DNA from: Lonicera japonica
Lineage: Eukaryota > Streptophyta > Magnoliopsida > Dipsacales > Caprifoliaceae
Assembly: GCA_021464415.1 (NCBI GenBank)
Contig: CM038469.1
Coordinates: 2,892,501 to 2,956,500 of the forward strand
DNA length: 64,000 nt
Reading direction: 5' to 3'
Shown one piece after another: positions 35,041 to 45,830 of the stretch. The notes under the pieces are model-generated. The model did no database searches. It saw only the letters and a program-made list of their open reading frames with translations, and was not told the DNA's origin. The position numbers and the translations under genes are program-made. Position 1 is the first letter of the stretch; every line of letters begins with the position of its first letter.

Positions 35041-35560
35041 TAGTCGAATTTAAACCCTAGAGGGGTGAATAGGTTTTATGGCAAATTAAAAGTATTCCAA
35101 AATAAACTAAGTTAATCAATAATGATTTTAAACAATTAAGCAATGATGCAATATGAAATAGTAATTAAGATAAATAAAGAGACTAAAGTAGAGAGATTTA
35201 GCTACTGCGCAATCACTTTTTGTTCGCATGGTTCAATTTTTAGCCATAAGTCTTTGCCCGATTAGTGCCATCGATTATATAAATTTCAATAATCGATTTC
35301 CTTACGGGTGAAAATCAAACATTTATATGAAGTGTAAATTTTTCTCACTATACTTCTCATAAGACCCTCTTGCTCAAATAATGAGAAAACCCTCTCAAAC
35401 GTGAAGAATATAGTTTTATGACACATACCAATGAATTACAACTCTATCAAAGCATTTGCATAAGATACAAGATGAATTCTCACTTCTAGAATTATAGATA
35501 TTTGATTAATATATATAAATGTGTGCTTACTCAAATCAAGAAAGCTTTGATGCACAATTT
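35041..35560. mobile_element. Fragment of the CCCTAGAGGGGTGAATA repeat family
   Basis: It opens with the same motif as the repeat at about 7070 and has the same order of AT-rich, TAGCCATAAGTCTTTGCC-like and TCACATACCAATGAA-like blocks. Non-coding and truncated on the right by the next repeat. Confidence 0.35.
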
Positions 35561-35645
35561 TATACGTATTTCAGACCTTTTACTTATCTTTGTTTGTTCG
35601 TTTTAGGTAGTAAAAGTTGGTTAGTTTATTTATTTTTAGTATATT

Positions 35646-35816
35646 GTAATAATTATAAAGTAGGTGAAAAAAAATAACCAAAAAATGGTTGAATTGAGTG
35701 AAAAGTATCAAAGTTCAACCTTTTTTGATAGGTGAAGAAAAGTAACAAAATATTTTATTCACTCAATTCAACCTTTTTCTAATATTATTTTCACATACTT
35801 TATAATTATTACAATC
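35646..35816. repeat. Approximately 60-bp-arm hairpin
   Basis: The left arm (attgtaataattataaagta, then gtgaaaa, then ggttgaattgagtgaa) and the right arm are near-perfect reverse complements around a short centre near 35735. A related single arm occurs at about 47835-47900, so two copies of a repeat end appear to meet here head to head. Confidence 0.8.
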
Positions 35817-36276
35817 AGTCCGGCTATTAAGAAGGACTCTCATACATTATTCTAGTGGGATGGATATCTTATTCTCATTACCAAACAGATGCATTCCTTG
35901 TTTAAAAAAAAAACCACATTAGTATCCTCTTTTTAAACCACATAATTTCTCCCCCTTTTCCTCACGTAAATTATACAGTGATTATATGCACGCACTAAAC
36001 CCTCACCAGATCGCCGACCTCCATCCGTGCTAGCATCCCTCCTCCTCTGCAGTCCAGTGTCGCCCACCTTTCTTTGTAAAACCCTTATGCCGCTGCTTCT
36101 CTGATACCTCTAATTCTTAATTTTTCAAATTGAAGGTATCACTAAAAATTTCTAACCAATATATTTTCTGCTAATTGTTTATAATGTTAAAATAAAATTA
36201 GGTATTTGATTTTTTGAAATGAATTTTATGCTAATTTTTGCCTATTTGGATTAGGTCTTTGATTTTAGTTGTGGAG

Positions 36277-38991
36277 ATGGATAAAGAAGGTTATAGTGAA
36301 AGAGAAAATATTGATTTTTTTGTTGATACGAAAGATAATGTAAACCTTGAAAGAGAGACAACCCATGAGCTAAAAACTACAGTCGATTCCTCTGGTAATT
36401 ACAATCCTCATGTAAGTGATGAAATTAAGCCAATAAAAGGATAAGAATTCCGAACATTAGATGATGCTCAAAAGTTCTATAATGCGTATGCTAAAGAAGC
36501 TTGTTTTAGTATTAGAAATCATTTTTCAAAGAAAAGGAAGGGAACCGATGAGATTATAAGGAAAGAATTTGGGTGTTTCAGCAAGGAAAATATGAAAGAT
36601 TTGTTAACGTAGATGCAAAAAGGCATCGAGGACAATTTAAAGATGGTTGTAATGCTAAATTAGTGGCCGTAAAAACAAAATTGGATTCTTTTGTTGCGAG
36701 TATATTTAAAGAGGGGCACAACCACCCATTATTAATCCCGAGAAAAACTCATCTCCTACAATCTCATCATTAGGTTTCAGATGCAATAAAATGCTTGACT
36801 TAACAATTCTATATGGTCAATATACTCCCACATCAACAATATAATTTGCTTCAAGTAAAATCAGGAGGGCTTGAAAATGTCGAGCGCACACAAAAGGATT
36901 TATAGAACCATGAAACAAAAAAGCGCAAGAAGGTGAAAGGGCATAATAGGGATATGTTGCATGAGTATTTTAAATTAGAACAAGCAAAAAAACCTTCTTT
37001 TTTTTCTTTTTTTTTTCTTTAAGATTGAAGCAGATCATGAACAAAAATTTACTCGTCGCTTTTGGGCTGATGCGACGATGAGACGGGCGTACAAGTTTTA
37101 TGATGATGTGGTAATCTTTGACACTACATAGAACTCCAATCGTTATGGGATGATTTTTGCACCTATTTTAGGGGTTAACAATCGTAGGCAAACCACTATT
37201 TTTGCTTGCGCATTCCTAAATAATGAGTTAGTTAATACTTTTATGTGGCTATGTAACCAATTTTTAGAAGCTATGCTGGGCAATGCCCCTAAAATAATTA
37301 TCACCACTCAAGACGTAGCGATAACAAAGGCCATTCATCTAACCCTTCCAAATACGTTTCACAGGTATAATTTTTTTTTTCCTTTTATATATGCGTAATT
37401 TTTTTTCTTTAGTTAGTATAATTTTTTTTCGTTAGATAGGTCTAATTTTTTTTTTACTTTAGATAGGTATACATTTTTTTTCCTTTAGGTAGCTATAACT
37501 TTTTTTTCCCTTTAGATAAGTATAATTTGTTTTTCTTTAGATAGGTATAGTTTTTTTCTTTTAGAGTATAATTTTTTTTTCTTTAGATATGTATAATCTT
37601 TTTTTCTTTAGATAAGTATAATATTTTCATACTAGTTCAATGCGTGCATTTTTCACAAGTATTGTAGTCGGTACATTTGTATGAAGTTTTCGAAGAAAAT
37701 TGATGCAAATAAATACACATTATGCTATACTAAGTTTGCATATTGCATATGGAATTCCGAAGAGTTATGAGTTGGCTTGAAGTGGACGGGTCCTGTTGTG
37801 AAAAGTGGATTAAAGGACAATAAGTGGTTGAAAGATATGTATGATATTCAGTCTAAATGGATTCCAGCATATGTTGATCATGTTTTCTCAGCCAACATGT
37901 CAAGTAGCCAAAAAGTAGAGAGTAGTCACGCATTTTTTAAGAAATATATCGGTATACACAACTATTTGGTAGATTTTATGATGCAATTTGGTAGGGGACT
38001 TGTGAAACATCGTCATGAAGAATTGATTGCTGATAACAAAGATATAATTGAGAAGCCCAAAGTGAAAATGAATCATGATTTTTTGGATCACATCGTTGAA
38101 CTTTATACTCGTGAAATGTATTACAAATTTGAGGAAGAGATGTGGGTCTGTTGAAGTATAAATTTGTGCTTCTTAGGGAAATATAGAATGAACAAATGCT
38201 TAGGGTTCAAAGAAAGGATGTGGAAACTAGTAGAGTCTGTGAGATTCTTTACAATAGGCACTCGAATTTTGCTTCTTGCATCCTATATAGGCACATCTTA
38301 GGTTATTTAATCAAATTTCATGATTTCATTAAGTTGTCCGAACAATACATTTTAAAAAGATGGACTAAGAAAGCAAAAGTTGGGACAATGATTGATGATG
38401 GTGGGTTGCTTATAAATGATGGCATATAGTATATTATAAAGCGAAGCAAATTAGTAAAAGCTTCTTTGGATGTTATTGATACGGCCTTCACTAATGAAAA
38501 GGTAATAAATTTTTTTTAATGATGGTTTATGAAATATTAGCGAGAAAATTAACATGTTAGATTGTAGTGAAAAATATAACCCTTTAGGTGGTTGTGCTAC
38601 AATTGGGAATGTTTCATGTAATTATGAGCATGTTTATAATGAACCGAATCAAGTACGAGCGAAGAGATGTGGAAAAGGCTCAATAGAAAAAAAGAAAAAG
38701 CATTAATAATAACCAAGAAATATAATGTTAGATGGTGCTATGGGTGTGGTAAAGCTGGTCAAGCTCATGATAACAGAAATTGTCCGTCACTTCTAAACCC
38801 GTAAGGGTATTTTATTTATTATTTTTCTTTTTTCTTTTTCATCTTCAAAATAATGAATCCAATACATATTAAGTTATAGTATTTTTTAGTTTGATAGATC
38901 CTCTTCATGCAATAAAGATGCACAGTTATTTGAGGAGAATGGGTTAACTAGCAAAGATGGAGATGGAGCAGATATATATTATGAAAATTGA
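36277..38991 (+). pseudogene. FAR1/FRS-type Mutator-like transposase, copy 1, degraded
   Basis: FAR1-related proteins derive from Mutator-like transposases. In order, the frames show an N-terminal acidic leader from ATG 36277; a FAR1 DNA-binding segment (LDDAQKFYNAYAKEACFSIR, 36460-36530; RQFKDGCNAKL and EGHNHPLL, 36620-36730); and the MULE core (FWADATMRRAYKFYDDVVIF near 37060, then YGMIFAPILGVNNRRQTTIF). A C-terminal part follows with KWIPAYVDHVFSANMSSSQK and ESSHAFFKKY (37850-37950). Next is a region where the SWIM zinc finger belongs (near 38240), and last a zinc-knuckle-like block CYGCGKAGQAHDNRNC (near 38735). Several stops (for example after 36444 and near 37130) and frameshifts disable it. 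At least two T-rich introns end in TTTAAG or TTTAG. Confidence 0.82.
37362..37628. repeat. T-rich minisatellite, approximately 27-bp unit, in a FAR1 intron
   Basis: About nine imperfect copies of a unit like ATAGGTATAATTTTTTTTCT followed by TTAG. Each resembles a polypyrimidine tract plus 3' splice site. Confidence 0.85.
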
Positions 38992-40437
38992 CTTTTATTA
39001 TTTAAGTTATAGTTTAATTATGTAAGCATGCATGCATGTTTTTTATATTGCATTTTTCTAGTATAACTATACGAGAATAGTTTGAACTTGAATATTTGCA
39101 GTTTCAGGTAGTTTGGCTAAGTAAGCATGGATTAATTTTAAATATTGTATTTTCTAGATTTTATGCAATGATGGTTGTATAGCGAATCAAATTTTTATGT
39201 CACTTTGTGGTAGTTCTCTTTTGATTGTAGCTATTTTCACCATTGTACATTCAATTACAAAACAAAAATAAATACAATAAAAGTCATTACACTTACTAAT
39301 TCAAGTCACAAAGATTGCAATTTCAATTACGCCCGTAAACGCATGCTACTTTAAGTCACAAAAACAAATACAACAAAAGTCATTACAACACTACATTATA
39401 TTTCTTTTTATTGTTATCACATACATAGAATACTTGCTACCTACAGTACATAGCAAACAAATACAACAAAAGTCAAAAATATAAGTAATAGCCATTTTTT
39501 TCTCATGTTCACCTTCTTCTTGGAACGCTGATCTGCATAAATAACTTAACGGGGGTGGCTGTTAATTGAGCCATGTTAGGCAAGTGGTGTCTTTTAGCCA
39601 GAAGTAGACTACTTGTTTAACAAAGCAATTACTTGCTAAAAGTGGTCTTATTGGCACGATATTTAGAAATAATGTAAATGAGGAAGGTTCCAGCTTATAA
39701 GATATTATCAATATTAGTTTCCACCAATTATATCCCTTTAATGTTGTTTCTATTTATTTATTTCTTTTTTTCCTCTTTTTTGGAGTATTACATAAATTAA
39801 TTAAACCTCATGTTCTTTCTTGAAATTGGAAGAGCTGGTTCCCTTTTTAGAGTATTACATAAATTATCAATGGCCTTTTTTGCTTCCCTTTTCGCTACAC
39901 ATATACAACACAAATCTCACCAGTAGTTAGAACAGAATAGAACAAAACATACATATTTATAAAAGCTAGCTCCTTCTTTATATGCTGAAATGATGAAGTC
40001 AGCACATGTGAAAAATAATGTGATGCAAGCACATACAAAAGCAAATATAGGGTATAACATTGTTTGCTTACTTGTGCTTGCTGCTTCATCAATGGTTGTT
40101 AAAATCCCAGCAATCATGAAGTTGATAATTTCTACAATAATCTACAAAAAAAAAGGAAGAAAAACATTTTTACAAAAAGTAGCAAGAGGTGAATATTTTG
40201 GCATGTGAAATATTATGAGTAAAACATGTGTCTTGTCTAAAGCTAATAATAAGCACTAGTTACCTTAACGCTCACAATTATGAGCATACTAAACACAACA
40301 TATTTTTACTAAAAGTTGCAGAAGGTGAAGATTTTGGCGTGCTGAAAGAACTGTGAAATATGAGGCAGTCTATTTATTCACATGTCTTCATTTATGTCAA
40401 CAAGATGAGTCTCATCCTGGGACTATGACCATGAAAC
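38992..40437. other. Non-coding stretch; possible distal exon of a minus-strand gene
   Basis: AT-rich. On the minus strand at about 40068-40137 a segment encoding IIVEIINFMIAGILTTIDEA is flanked by a good acceptor (TTTTTTTTGTAG) and donor (A|GTAAGC), so it could be an exon of the candidate gene starting at 42577. I could not build a continuous model. Confidence 0.3.
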
Positions 40438-40959
40438 TAGACCTGGCAGAATTATACGTTACACGATAATACAATACGAATCGACACGAAGTTATAAGTT
40501 AATGGGTGGATCCTTAATGAATTCGAGTGGTTATCGGGTTAACCCGTTTAACACGAAATGATAACAGGTCGTTTACGGGTTTACCCTTAACGAATTCGGT
40601 TCATCCGTTAATTATTAATTATTTTTTTAAATAAAGTTAATGTTTATTACATGAACAAATAATTTTTACTTATTTTAATAGGTGTAGATGTTTATTTCTA
40701 TTTTTTAATAATTTTAGTTATTTGCTCATTTTATTCAATTGAAAATATATATATATAATTTTTATTTTTTTTTTAAATTATCTCCTTAACGGGTACTATT
40801 GGATCATGTCGTGTTACACGATAACAAAACGAATCATTTACGAATACAGAAAACTCACATAATAGCTTATCGGGTCGTGTTCGAGTGATGGCAAAATTTA
40901 CAAGAATTCGTTACAACCCGACACAAAATCGATACGAACCGACCCGAGTGACAGGTCTA
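40438..40959. mobile_element. hAT MITE (TAGACCTG family), intact ends
   Basis: Perfect 8-bp target duplication CATGAAAC at 40430-40437 and 40960-40967. Inverted ends are TAGACCTGGCA and, reverse complemented, TAGACCTGTCACTCGGG. The interior is rich in inverted CGGGTTAACCCG/ACACGA motifs. Non-coding, 522 bp. Related to 15130-15646. Confidence 0.88.
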
Positions 40960-40967
40960 CATGAAAC

Positions 40968-42454
40968 TTGAAGATCAAAACAATTAATATATAAGAGTGA
41001 CAAAAGATATATATTTAGCAAGTCAGAAATGGGCAATACTGCAACAGCATTTGACACAAAGCTTTACTAAAAACCAACAGTAACATCTATCCGAGTAAAA
41101 AGATGAGAGTTTTGGTTCTAATCCTGTAAAGATCATGAATCTAAATAATTTTGTGTTAAAAGGTAATGTAAGGCATAGTTAAATGATTCTTCACATAAAA
41201 AGCAAAATCGAGACCTGCAGCTTATAAAGGCCAAGATTCTTTATGTCAATCTTCAGGATCTCTTTCAGTAAAGATTATAATTGAACTCGCTTCTTTAAGC
41301 TGTAGATGCAAAAGAATTTGCATAATCATTAAGATTTCAATGCAAGTCCTACAAATTGTTCTTTCTTTCATTTTTCTTTTCTTTTCTTTTATTCAGTATG
41401 AACAATGATCTAAAATCCCTACCTATGGCCCTAGTCGCTAGGCTGGTGACCTGCCGCCTCTTTTAGGTTGAAATTTATTTTTCCTTGAAGTATCAAAGTC
41501 ATAGTGGAATATCAATTTGAGACGGAAGGAAAGCTATGGCTTATTCATGAGTGTGTGCTACTTCTGAAAATACTCTCATAGAATGAAAGTACTTGTGGTA
41601 GAATGCTCCCTCTTTTCCTCAAGATAGAAACTATAAATCATAAATATCAGCATTTGCTAACTAGAACAATGAAAAGAAAAAATCAAAAAAGACAAAAGAT
41701 TGGAGCTTGGGTCACAATTTCCTCGTATTTACCAAAAAAGAAAGTATCACTATAGTAAATGGCCAGAAGAATATTGTACAAGGCCACCATAAAAAATAAC
41801 GTGTCTCAATTTTCCCATGGAAATTACAATTTTAGAAGGAGCTAATAAATTCCTAATTAAATTGGCAAAAAATGGTAAAAGATATTTAATACAACATTAA
41901 GAGAAACAAAATGAATTTAGTATAATATGACACCACGAATTCAAACAAGAGTTTCCATCAAGAAGCCGAACAAAGGAGAGAGAATTACAAAACATTTCCA
42001 AGTTAATTTTACAACCAATCTGCATTACACTACATGCAGTACTATAAACCCAATTACAACACATGTATTCAATCCAAATATTTGTTGAGACATGCTACAC
42101 ACTCCAAATACTCCACAAAAACTTGATCCACAAACGCGTTTGGCATTGATATCTTAGTTTGCACCCACCACTAATACATCGCTCTGATCAAGCTAATGCT
42201 AAGTGTGTTTGTGGATCAATTTTTTGTAAATCATTTAACCTTTCTCAAATTCAAGAAAAGGGAGAATGATATGTACACAAAATACTTCACTAAAAATAAT
42301 TATATTACTTTAACCAAGACATTGCCAAAGTAAATCAACATTTTGTAGAGTATTTAGTGGTTTAACACTTGTCAAATTCAATTTAAATAATTAATAGAAG
42401 AAAAGGGAATTAAGAATTATAGAATTACCAATTTATAGAACCAACTATGCTTGA
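40968..42454. other. Non-coding or intronic sequence downstream of the small ORF
   Basis: AT-rich, without a convincing exon. Possible short splice-flanked segments occur on the minus strand near 41260-41310, but none could be tied to a protein family. Confidence 0.35.
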
Positions 42455-42577
42455 TTAGTCTCTTTGAGAGTAATACTCAAGATCAGAAGCCATATGTCCA
42501 GTGAACAATGAAATCAAACCTAAAGTAATCAACATCAACCCACACACCACCGATTTATACTTCCCAGCTTTGGGCAT
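42455..42577 (-). CDS. Candidate 40-residue membrane protein
   Basis: The minus-strand ATG at 42577 opens MPKAGKYKSVVCGLMLITLG, continues LISLFTGHMASDLEYYSQRD and stops at 42455. Residues 9-27 form one hydrophobic helix, with a basic N-terminus and an acidic/tyrosine C-terminus, as in a small signal-anchored membrane protein. Upstream on the same strand (about 42578-42960) is a leader-like region with CT-rich tracts and a TTTTGCAG acceptor-like site, as in plant 5' UTRs. I do not recognise the family. It could instead be the first exon of a longer spliced gene. No frame defects. Function unknown. Confidence 0.4.
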   Translation of the reverse strand: MPKAGKYKSVVCGLMLITLGLISLFTGHMASDLEYYSQRD

Positions 42578-42972
42578 TGCAATAACAACCAAACTCCTAA
42601 TCCCTTCTCAACAATCTCATATTACATCCAACAAAATCAAAAACAAAATGTATCTTTCTCTCAATATCTTCAATGCTTCGATACATATGTGCGTTTTTAC
42701 AGCAAAAACCCTAATTATGACATTGAAATTATTTTTGAGAGGGAGAGGCCTTAGGTTTTAATAGTGAATGATTGAGATGTGAATATACATAAATGTTTAT
42801 ACGGTGAACGAAAGAAAGAAAGAGAGCTGCAAAAGATAGTGCCAGAGAGAGAGGCTGACGATTTGGGGGGGAGGGAAAGGATGTGTACGGTGTAATTCTT
42901 TAATCTGGAGAGACAGACGAATTGAATTTGGGGAAAAGGGGATACTAACGTGTTCTTTTTTATTTAAATAAG

Positions 42973-43073
42973 GAATGTATTTGTTTGGTAATGAGAATAA
43001 GATATCAATCCCATAAGAATAATGTATGGGAGTCCCTCTTAATAGCCAGACTGATTATCAAACATATGCATTC
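42973..43073. mobile_element. Short MITE with GAATGYATWTGTTTGRTAAT ends
   Basis: The left end GAATGTATTTGTTTGGTAAT and the right end, reverse complemented GAATGCATATGTTTGATAAT, are inverted repeats 101 bp apart. The same unit lies in the opposite orientation at about 35818-35900, truncated, just before FAR1 copy 1. Confidence 0.65.
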
Positions 43074-43491
43074 TGTGTTTAAAAAAAGAAAAAGAAAAGA
43101 AAAACACGTTAGTATCATCTTTTCACTAAACCCCTTCCTCACATAATTTCTCCCCCTCTTCCTCACATAATTTCTACCGTGATTATATGCATGCACTAAA
43201 CCTTCACCAGATCGATGACTTTCATCATAGCTCCTTCATCCGTGCTAGCATTCTTCCTCCTTTGCAGTCTAGTGCCGCCCACCCTTTTGCGTAAAACCCT
43301 TATGCTGCTACTTCTTTAATACATCTAATTCTTAATTTTCCAAATTGAAGGTATCACTAAAAATTTCTAACCAATATATTTTCTACTAATTGTTTATAAT
43401 GTTAAAATAAAATTAGGTATTTGATTTTTTGAAATGTATTTTATGCTAATTTTTGCCTATTTGGATTAGGTCTTTGATTTTAGTTGTGTAA

Positions 43492-44456
43492 ATGGATAAA
43501 GAATGTTATAATGAAAGAGAAAATATTGATTTTTAAGTTGACACGGAAGACAATGTAAACCTTGAAGGAGAAATAACCCATGAGCTAAAAACTACAGTCG
43601 ATTCCTCTGGTAATTACAATCCTCATGTAAGTGATGAGATTGAGCCAGCAAAAGGAAAAAATTCCGAACATTAGACAATGTTCAAAAAGTTCTATAATGT
43701 GTCTGCTAAAGAAGCTTATTTTAGTATTAAAAATCATTTTTCAAAGAAGTGGAAATGAACTGATGAGATTATAAGGAAGGAATTTGGGTGTTTCAGCAAG
43801 GAGAATATGAAATATTTGTTAACGTAGATGCAAAAAGGCGTCGAGGACGGTTAAAATATGGTTGTAATGCTAAATTAATGATTAATTATAAAAACAAAAA
43901 TGGGTTCTTTTGTTGTGAGTATATTTAAAGAGGGGCACAACCACCCGTTATCAATCCCGAGAAAAACTCATATCCTGCGATCTCATTGTCAGGTTTCAGA
44001 TGCAGCAAAATGCTTAACTCAACAATTCTCTATGGTCAATATACTCCCACATCAACAATATAGTTTACTTCAAGTACAATCAGGAGGGATTGAAAATGTC
44101 GGGTGCACACAAAAGGATTTATATAGCCATGAAACACAAAAGTGCAAGAAGGTGAAATGGCATAATGGGGGTATGTTGCCTGAGTATTTTAAATTAGAAC
44201 AAATAAAAAAACCTTTTTTCTTTTTTTTTTCTTTTTTAAGATTGAAGCGGATCATGAACAAAAATTTACTCGTCGCTTTTGGGCTGATGCGACAATGAGA
44301 CGGGAGTACAAGTTTGATGGTGATGTGGTAATCTTTGATACTACATACAATTCCAATTGTTATGGGATGATTTTTGCACCTATTTGGGGGGTTAACAATC
44401 ATGGGCAAACTACTATTTTTGCTTGTGCATTCTTAAATAATGAGCTAATTAATACT
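43492..44456 (+). pseudogene. FAR1/FRS-type Mutator-like transposase, copy 2, truncated
   Basis: Closely similar to the copy at 36277, including about 350 bp upstream of the ATG. It keeps the acidic leader, the FAR1 DNA-binding segment (EGHNHPLSIPRKTH) and the start of the MULE core (YGMIFAPIWGVNNHGQTTIF). It breaks off after NNELINT at about 44456, where unrelated repeat sequence begins. Stops occur early (FDF-like *VDTED; KWK*TDE). The C-terminal half and the zinc knuckle are missing. Non-functional. Confidence 0.8.
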
Positions 44457-45830
44457 TGTGCAAACTACTGTTATTATAATATACTAAAATTAAATAACTA
44501 TTACTACCTAAAACAGACAACAAAGTAAGTAAAAGGTTTAAAATACACACAAAATCGTGCATAACAAATATCAATTGAAGAAAAATCTTTAAGGATCGTA
44601 TTACCTAGAATGATTTTAGGGTTTTAATAAAAAATAATGTTAGATTTGATAAGTGGAATTAAAACCTTAGATTTAATAAATTTTAATGCTGAAATATGTG
44701 TTGTCAATTATATCAGTTTATATTAATTAATCAATCAATCACACAATAGCAATCACACAATATCAGCAAGTAACGAGGTATCCCCACTTGCATAGGACCA
44801 ATCATCAGGACTAACCAAAAGTGCTTCACTGTGATCAAATGGGAATTGCAGACTTGGTGATTTACAACAATTGCTTTCCTACAATTTATGCAACAGTCTC
44901 GTCAATTCTTTTAATGTAGAATCTAACTTTCGCTAGCTTGGCGTAGCGCTTCTCGTTTTTTTAGCTTAACGGTCACCTCCTTCTACGCACTTGATCACAA
45001 TCATTAATCTTTGTCTACAATTTCCTTTATCACAAATTAGCCACTGCGCTCACCCTGTCTTCAATCACAACCAAAAATACTATCGCAAGATCGTGAACGT
45101 TTGAAACCTTAGTTCTTAAATTTGAAGAACAATAGGATCTTTTTTGCCATGTAAACAAAGTCTATATGGTGTCTCAAAACTCTCAAAAATTGATTATAGC
45201 ATTTCGATATTTTTTGACTAAAAAACTCTCTAGAATCATGTGTTTTTGTCATAAACTAATAGGTTAAATTTATAGAAAAATATTGAGTTAAATTTCTTTT
45301 TGTAATAGGTTTAAAACACTTAAAAAGGAATTTTATAAAAAATATGAACATGAATTAACTGACTTTTACGACGCTTTTCTGCTTTTTACATCATTTTTTT
45401 GGTTTTTCTTTATTTTGCTGATTTTTTCGTCATTTTCAGTCCATTCAAACTGATTCGACCCAAATTTCAAAGGCAACATATATAACATGTTATATATGTA
45501 AAGAAATAAGTTTCCTCATTTTTTTTGTCGACGGGACTTCTCGAACTTCGATAAAATTCAGTAAAAATAATTAAAACTCAAGTTTGATTCAAAAGACTTT
45601 TGATTTCGATTTTAACGCTCAATTACCACCTATATTTTGAATCAAACCATATAATCAACTTACCTTAGGTCCTAAATTATATACGATGCATCCGGTAAAT
45701 TTTGTGAACTTCTATTGATTGTCAGTCTTCAAAATTTTAATTCGACTCAAACGATTATAGTGAGAAAAGTGCTTTTAGTATCGTAATCTAGCCAACAACT
45801 AAAAATATAAACCTAACAATCTCCCACTTT
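44457..45830. mobile_element. Unclassified LTR-like repeat interrupting FAR1 copy 2
   Basis: Begins with TATTATAATATACTAAAATT and ACTACCTAAAACAGAC motifs that recur near 47886-47940 and, inverted, near 35595-35650, and ends near aacaatctcccactttggc. No reading frame is recognised. Boundaries approximate. Confidence 0.35.
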
